Shown: piece by piece, positions 58,791 to 64,000 of the stretch | Numbering within the stretch: position 1 is the first letter of the stretch | How the letters are laid out: each line of letters begins with the position of its first letter | Assembly: GCA_030998225.1 (NCBI GenBank) | Contig: JAPYXD010000466.1 | Coordinates: 8,039,001-8,103,000 of the forward strand | Length of the DNA: 64,000 bases | Source: Diplolepis rosae | Taxonomy: Eukaryota; Arthropoda; Insecta; Hymenoptera; Diplolepididae | Direction: 5' to 3' | Program-made: the position numbers and the translations under genes | Notes under the pieces: model-generated | Seen by the model: the letters and a program-made list of their open reading frames with translations, nothing else | Databases searched by the model: none | What the model was told of the DNA's origin: nothing

Positions 58791-59250
58791 CCTGGGACCT
58801 ACAATTTTAGAACTGGATATTGTAGAATGTTGTGTCAGTTGTATGCGGGAAAATTTTCATCCCCATATCTGGCGGGGATGTTTGTCATTTTCAACCCCAA
58901 ATGCCCAAAAATAAGAATAAAAATTCTGTAAAATCAAACTAAGCTCGGGACCTAAAATTTTAGAACTGAATATTGTAGCATTTAGTGTCAATTGCCTGCG
59001 AAAAAATTTGCATCCCCATGTGTGGCGGTGATGTGTGTCGTTTTCAACCCCTAATGCCCAAAAATTACAATAAAAATTCTGTAAAATGAAACTAAGCACG
59101 GGACATAAAATTTTAGAACTAAATATTGTAGCATTTGTGTCAATTGCCTGCGAAAAAATTTTCATACTCATATCTAGCGGGGATTTTTGTCGTTTTCAAC
59201 CCCAAATGCCCAAAAATAAGAATGAAAATTCTGTAAAATCAAACTTAATC
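58791..59250. repeat. 153-bp tandem repeat, three copies
   Basis: Units begin at ~58791, ~58944 and ~59097 with GGGACNTAAAATTTTAGAAC, contain TTTTCAACCCCNAATGCCCA and end AAAATTCTGTAAAATNAAAC. Copies are ~90% alike by eye. Confidence 0.8.
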
Positions 59251-59389
59251 CTCTGCCGGGTTGAACTTTATTATCGAAAACTGAAAAAATTCGAGACATT
59301 CCGAAAATAGTAAACCAATTTCCATTATTATGAAATTATTCCAAGAATTAATAAGAGTAATTGAAGAACAATTATAAAATATTTGCTAT

Positions 59390-60025
59390 GTTTTAGGAAA
59401 GGTATATTTTACAATTTGATTGCAAAAAGCTCCAAAAATAGTAAACCAATTTTAATTTTCATGGAATTATTCCAATAATTTATAAGAGTAATTGAAGAAC
59501 AATTATAAAATATTTTCCATGTTTTAGGAAAGGCATATTTCATAATTTGAGTGGAAAAAATTCCGAAAATAGTAAATAAATTTCCGTTTCTGTGGAATAA
59601 TTTCCAAAAATTTATAGGAGAAGTTGAAAAAGAATTAGGAAAAATTTCCAATTTCTTGGGAAAGGTATATTTCATAATTTGAGTGGAAAAATTCCGAAAA
59701 TAATAAATAAATTTACGTTTCCGTGGAATAATTTCCAAAAATTTATAGGAGAAGTTGAAAAAGAATTAGGAAAAATTTCCAATTTCTTAGGAAAGGTATA
59801 TTTCATAATTTGAGTGGAAAAAATTCCGAAAATAGTAAATAAATTTCCGTTTCTGTGGAATAATTTCCGCTTTTCATAAGAAGAATTTCCTAATACTTAG
59901 GAGATTTATGAAATTTCCGCACCATTTTGATGTATTTCCTAATAATTCGGAAAAAAGTCTATGGTTCCTAAGGATTTAGGAAATATTTCCTAATAAATAG
60001 TAGGAAATTTTGCCGATAATTTTTA
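59390..60025. repeat. Right subterminal repeats of the CACTA element
   Basis: A ~131-bp unit starting GGAAAGGTATATTTCATAAT repeats near 59398, 59528, 59660 and 59791, followed by GGAAATTTCC motifs up to the terminus. Unit sequence differs from the left array, but both share AAATTTCC/GGAAAT cores. Confidence 0.75.
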
Positions 60026-60059
60026 CAGTGTATAATTAACACATTTTTCTTCTTTTCAG

Positions 60060-60231
60060 ATTGTCACTGGCAATTCCACCTCGTTCAAAATGTTCCATGT
60101 ATGACGTAAATTACACAGAAATTCTTGATAAGGGAATAAGTGAACCTGATACAAATTGGCCTATCATAAATTGTAAACATGGGTGGGAATTCAACTTTAC
60201 TGTCATTCCGTACACAACTATGGCAACCGAG
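60060..60231 (+). CDS. SLC22-type transporter, coding exon 2
   Basis: Acceptor TTCTTTTCAG; 172 bp; encodes the extracellular loop: LSLAIPPRSKCSMYDVNY, then the conserved WPIINCKHGWEFNFT (W-P-x3-C-x3-W-E/Y block of the family), ending TTMATE at donor GAG|GTGCAC in phase 0. Its loop cysteines (KCS, NCK) match those that form disulphides in SLC22 proteins. The CACTA transposon ends 29 bp before the exon. Confidence 0.85.
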
Positions 60232-61221
60232 GTGCACAATTAATTTAACATTTAATAAATAGATTGAAAGGATTTGACCTAGTATATAATAATTTTATTA
60301 ATCCATATGATACGAAAATACTTTCTACTATTATAATGATTCCTTTACCAAAACTAATACCTATAAAGAACCGGTATCTATATTTCTTCAAACATACAAA
60401 ACTCAACTTTTTGCCAAAACAAAATTTTTTTCAATCATAAATAATAAATTATGTAAACTATCATTAGAACACTTGAAAGAGAGTATCGTTTTCTAATTTA
60501 TTAACTCATGGACGCAATACGTTCTGAAATAATAGAAAGTTAAATATTTAGGTTTTACGAACTTTCTTAAATCGTCTCCAAGACGTTTAAACTCCCAAAA
60601 CCCACTGGGACACTTTAAAATATTGTTAAAGACCTAAAATAACTATTTAGATTGAAAAATACACCACAAAGAAATTTCAGTATCTGACAATGCAGTTCAA
60701 TTCCTAAAATTCTTAATTCAAATTTCAATTTGCCTCAATTCGTCATCGTGAATGCAGTTAATGTGTCTTTTATTGTCTTGAAAACTTCAAATGTATTGAA
60801 AATGTTGTTTTAATGCGATAATGCTAATAAGATCTTATCTACACCAACATTTCAATTCATAAACATTTTTTTTTTGAATTCTTGTTGTTTTGGCGTAGTG
60901 TCAGTTTCTTCTTTTTATTTATTTAAAAAATGTATCAAGGACGTGAATTGAAAAACAGGTAAAAAAGGCATGTAAGCTTTTTAGCCTCATATGGGGGCCC
61001 TTTTCAGTGCCATAAATTCAAAAATTATGTAAAAATTTCAGTAAAAGATTAGAAATAATAAAAATAATGAAAATTATAAAGCTTAAAAACTTTTGGCATA
61101 TTGTTTTTTGGGCCCTTATATCTGAACGTCCTCCAAACCAACTTTTAAAACGGAATCAATTCTTATAACTGTATAAATTATAAAAGGGTATGATTTCCTA
61201 CTTTATTGATAATAAATTCAG
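60232..61221 (+). other. Intron 2 of the SLC22-type gene
   Basis: AT-rich, 990 bp, nothing recognised inside. Confidence 0.7.
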
Positions 61222-61480
61222 CTCGAATGGGTTTGTGAAAATGCGGCGCTGCCAACAGTAGTTCAAAGTGCTTTCTTCATTGGAGCTATATTTGGAGGCT
61301 TAATTTTTGGATGGATTGCCGATCGATATGGAAGAATTCCAGCTTTAATAGGGACAAACATTGTGGGATGCTTAGCAGGTGTGGCCACTGCATTTTCAAG
61401 AAATTTTTGGCAATTTTTAGTATGCCGTTGTCTCTGTGGATTTGCCTTTGATAACTGTTTCACCATGATGTACATTTTGG
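61222..61480 (+). CDS. SLC22-type transporter, coding exon 3
   Basis: Acceptor AATAAATTCAG; encodes LEWVCENAALPTVVQSAFF, a membrane helix, GWIADRYGRIPAL (the MFS loop 2-3 signature G-x3-D-R-x-G-R), two further helices and CRCLCGFAFDNCFTMMYIL. Donor TTGG|GTAAAA after 61480, phase 1. Helices 2-5 of 12 are covered; the remaining exons lie beyond the right edge. With exons 1 and 2 the frame is unbroken, so the gene looks functional. Confidence 0.85.
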
Positions 61481-62169
61481 GTAAAAAAATTTAAATTTCC
61501 CTCCTTAAATAATAATTGAGCGCACCCATCGCATGAAAGAGCGTCTTTGCGCGAAATGCGGTAAAAGTATTGTTCACAGGCAGAAAGCGGGAGCAAAAAA
61601 AGGTGTAAAATAAAAAAATAAAGAATACCATTAAATCAACCTGACAACAGTCCACATTTTTTATGATATAATTAATAAATCCGATTATTAGTTTAAGTAA
61701 TAATTAATAAAAATTGCATTTTTCATCGCGCCTAAATTCGATGTTGTTTAAAACTCAACTCGCAGATTTTAGCTTAATAACTGGTGAAAGGATTTGAAAT
61801 ATTTACAGTATGTTCAGAATACATACGTAACACCTCCAAAGTCGATAAAACACATAAAAATGGCATTTGTTCACCTATATTTCAAAACAAATGGCGGGGT
61901 ACTAGCAACTGGGTTTTGGACACTTCGGCGGAAAAAAGTATGCAACGAAATTAAACTTTGAGAAATTTCCAGGAAGCCGTTTTTTCTACGACATTTAAAG
62001 AAAACTTTCCGAAAATTTCAGTGTAATCGGGTCATAAATATTGTAACTGATGATTTCATAAAAAAGGCTCGGCAGGCGAGCGGCTCAGATTTGACTTTGG
62101 CAGAAAATTTGGAACTGAACTGTTCAAAAGTACTTGAGTAATAATAACTCTTCAGGTTTGACTTTGGTA
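61481..62169 (+). other. Intron 3, first part
   Basis: No gene or clear repeat seen. Confidence 0.5.
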
Positions 62170-62724
62170 CACGGAGAGAAATAACTGGTGCCATGCACTC
62201 GAAAGAGACCAGTGTTTGGCAATTGTGGCTGTTCAAATAATTGAACTTAGAAACTCGAGTAATAACTGCTCAAAATTCATGCGAGCTGCGCACAGTAATC
62301 TATGAAGACAAAATACTGTGTATTCACATAAAAAGTATGTGATATTACAACATTTACTACTCATGCAACTTATAGTAGATACTAGATGGGCCAAAGGCAC
62401 GTGAAACACAAGCGTTGAACTCCTTAGGCTTATATGAAGAAATTCTAGTATAAGACATACGCCTTGGAAACGCTTGAGATTCACGTGCGCCGCACGTGAA
62501 GCTGAAGCGTTTGGAACATGAAGAAAGTCATGCATCATATACTCAGCGTTCATGTGTTCGAGCTCCGAGTCGCTAGTGCTACACACGCACGAATATTTAA
62601 TAGGTAGAGCATGAACGTTGTCTAGTGTCAAACATTTGGATTCGCGTGTTTCACAATCGTTATTCGACATGTGTGTAACACTTCATGACTTCCATGTACA
62701 TGGCACCAGTTATTTCTCTCCGTG
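62170..62724. mobile_element. 555-bp MITE with CACGGAGAGAAATAACTGGT termini
   Basis: Perfect inverted ends of ~25 bp (CACGGAGAGAAATAACTGGT on) with TA duplications (62168-62169, 62725-62726). The CAC...GTG ends and TA target match the other non-autonomous CACTA-like elements here. Minus-strand ORFs inside have no known domain. Confidence 0.75.
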
Positions 62725-62726
62725 TA

Positions 62727-63469
62727 GGAAATTTGGTAGGAAAACGCGGTGAAGAAAAAAGCTGTGATCAAAACGCGTAATTAAAAAAAAAAGACGTTCT
62801 AGTATTGAAAAATTCTTCTCAGAAATCGCCTCTGAAAAAACGTGGCACAGAAAAACCGAAATCGAAGCTACGAAAGAAATAACATATCATAATAGATAAT
62901 TTATTATGAGAAGCGTTACAAAAATACTCTTAAATTCCCGTGCGGAAATTGCCTTATTTTGCCTTATTTAAGAAAAGGCTCGGACCAGGTCCGAAGTAGG
63001 CTGCCTGATCAAAAAATTTATGTAGCGGCCCTGATAAGGCTCGTATACGGTCCTAATAAGGTCTCCTTATAATTAACTAAGGCAGCCTGAAGTATACCGA
63101 ATTCACGGTACCCGTACGGCCCTAACAGGATTCGGATAAGGTCGACTCTGTTGGTGATTAGGATCTGCTGTTTGCTACTGCCGATTGTTTTGATTTTTGC
63201 TTCACTTCAACTCTGTCATAACTTTTTCAAACCTGCCTAGATTCGTAAAAATAACAAGATTTTTCTGAATATGCTTTTAAAATAGTTAATTATACTGATT
63301 TAGTGGGATTCTTTCGATGCACAAAAATTTCAAATATTGAAATTGCAAACAATTTTTCAACTTGTTTCTTGACATTAAAATGTAAAAAAATTTATACTTT
63401 TTTTTTTCAGAGAAAAGAGAATTCATTTACGCACGCCGTGTGGCTCAGCCGAAGCAATACCCACTGAAC
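62727..63469. other. Intron 3, continued
   Basis: 62.98-63.15 kb has short repeats of CCTNATAAGG/GGTCCGAAT type. A T-run near 63396-63410 precedes the GC-rich ORF1 fragment and could be its inverted poly(A) tail. Nothing else. Confidence 0.4.
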
Positions 63470-64000
63470 TCAAAACTCCCCTGTTTCCTCGCCAGACAAT
63501 GATCCCGGAACCGCGTAAGCTTCAAACTTCAGGGCCTTGTCTATAGGCGCCATTCGCCGATCCTCAGCGCTTTTCTCTGCTGCCAGCTTGAACTCTCTCT
63601 TCGCGGCTTTTTCAAGGCCTCCTATTTGGGGCCGCCTCTCGGAACGCCGCGCAATGCATTGTCCCCGGAATATGGTCATTCCGGGGCTTCTCCTCTCGTG
63701 CGGTGCAGAGGTAGCACCGCGGTTTCCTTGAGCCTTGAGTAAAGTTAGGGCACTCGCTTCCTCCAGTCTGACGAAAGCCTTTCTCGTGGGTCTGAAGGGC
63801 TTCCTCGTCAGGAACACCTTTACACACGCAAGCGGTTCCTCCCGTAGGCAACTCCGGACAGCTTTTGTAACTTCTTCTTCCTCCGCGGTGGGATCAACGT
63901 CCAATATCTCCACCTCAACCATAGGAACGAGATGGCGGACAGATCCGGACTCTCCGACTGCGTCACGAAAGGCAGAGTCAAGTTTCCCTCTGTCCCTCGC
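63470..64000 (-). pseudogene. Non-LTR retrotransposon ORF1 (gag-like) fragment
   Basis: A GC-rich open minus-strand frame enters from the right edge and runs to 63470 (150 codons from the first internal Met, with ~26 more upstream). It contains VEILDVDPTAEEEEVTKAVR and CVKVFLTRKPFRPTRKAFVR, the alpha/beta pattern of the nucleic-acid-binding part of R1/I-type ORF1 proteins. The usual CCHC knuckles are not reached. The sharp change in base composition marks it as an insertion in transporter intron 3. Confidence 0.5.

Larger units (their letters stand above)
48447..60030 (-). mobile_element. 11.6 kb CACTA (CMC-type) transposon
   Basis: Ends CACTGTAAAAAATTTTTCGG (48447 on) and the inverse of CCGATAATTTTTACAGTG (ending 60030), with TA on both sides (48445-48446, 60031-60032). 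CACTR termini, a 2-3 bp duplication and arrays of subterminal repeats (AAATTTCC-rich, both ends) are the CACTA hallmarks. Cargo on the minus strand: a C2H2/DDE-type transposase (57283-53500, frameshifted) and an intact six-exon CIDE-N gene (51799-49264). Nested inside are a Tc1-like element, a CAC...GTG MITE, a 1.3 kb fold-back and tandem repeats. Confidence 0.8.
37870..60059 (+). other. 22.2 kb intron 1 of the SLC22-type gene
   Basis: Runs from GTATAC to TTCTTTTCAG. It holds at least four mariner remnants, a possible LTR, Ty3/Gypsy and SWIM-domain scraps and an 11.6 kb CACTA transposon. The transporter frame resumes cleanly at 60060. Confidence 0.85.

Noticed and set aside
59409..59738. 109-codon ORF with repeated ENSMEIIPRKR-like text
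   Set aside because: It is a translation of the CACTA right subterminal repeats, not a gene.
1..64000. tRNA, rRNA or other structured RNA genes
   Set aside because: I looked for B-box/T-arm patterns and conserved rRNA blocks and saw none convincing. A covariance-model scan would be decisive.

Overview
This is eukaryotic, AT-rich DNA, almost certainly from an insect. Evidence: GT-AG introns, a three-exon stretch of an SLC22-type transporter with insect-like sequence, at least five mariner lineages, a Copia element with a copia-type primer site, and P, Helitron, CACTA, hAT and piggyBac-like elements. A hymenopteran is plausible, but the sequence does not prove it. All annotation is by eye; no database search was run.

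Layout. 1-5.2 kb: the end of one unidentified gene (1-237), a small TIR element, and an unidentified two-exon coding region (3098-5177) with repeated V/I-Q-T motifs. 7.1-25.0 kb: a 17.9 kb block bounded by inverted termini starting CAGGCCCTCC and by perfect 8-bp target duplications (GTTAATTC). It is a P-superfamily transposon (broken minus-strand transposase, two degenerate THAP sequences) swollen by nested elements: a fold-back element with 3 x ~92 bp repeats per arm, an ~8.8 kb degenerate Helitron, and an inverted-repeat element filled with a 90-bp satellite. The Helitron encodes three C48 (Ulp1-like) peptidase domains, DUF6570, HUH Rep, PIF1 helicase and a C19 (USP) domain. 25.1-33.2 kb: a minus-strand Copia element that lost its reverse transcriptase end. 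A 4.06 kb hAT-like element interrupts gag, and another TIR element, itself carrying a TTAA palindrome, interrupts the leader.

37.5-61.5 kb: three coding exons of an SLC22 organic cation/carcinine-type transporter. Its 22.2 kb first intron holds several dead mariners, a possible LTR, a Ty3/Gypsy reverse-transcriptase scrap and an 11,584-bp CACTA (CMC-type) transposon (48447-60030). That transposon ends 29 bp before transporter exon 2. It carries a frameshifted C2H2/DDE-type transposase, itself interrupted by a Tc1-like insertion, and a second, apparently intact six-exon gene (560 codons). That protein starts with a CIDE-N-like domain and ends in a SAMD3-like region. 61.5-64 kb: transporter intron 3 with a CAC...GTG MITE, then a GC-rich non-LTR retrotransposon ORF1 fragment running off the right edge.

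How it fits together. Only the transporter, the unidentified 5' genes and the CIDE-N gene look undamaged. The rest is a layered transposon record in which target duplications give the order of several insertions. The strongest candidates for something undescribed are the CACTA element with its CIDE-N passenger or accessory gene, and the Helitron with four peptidase domains from two families.
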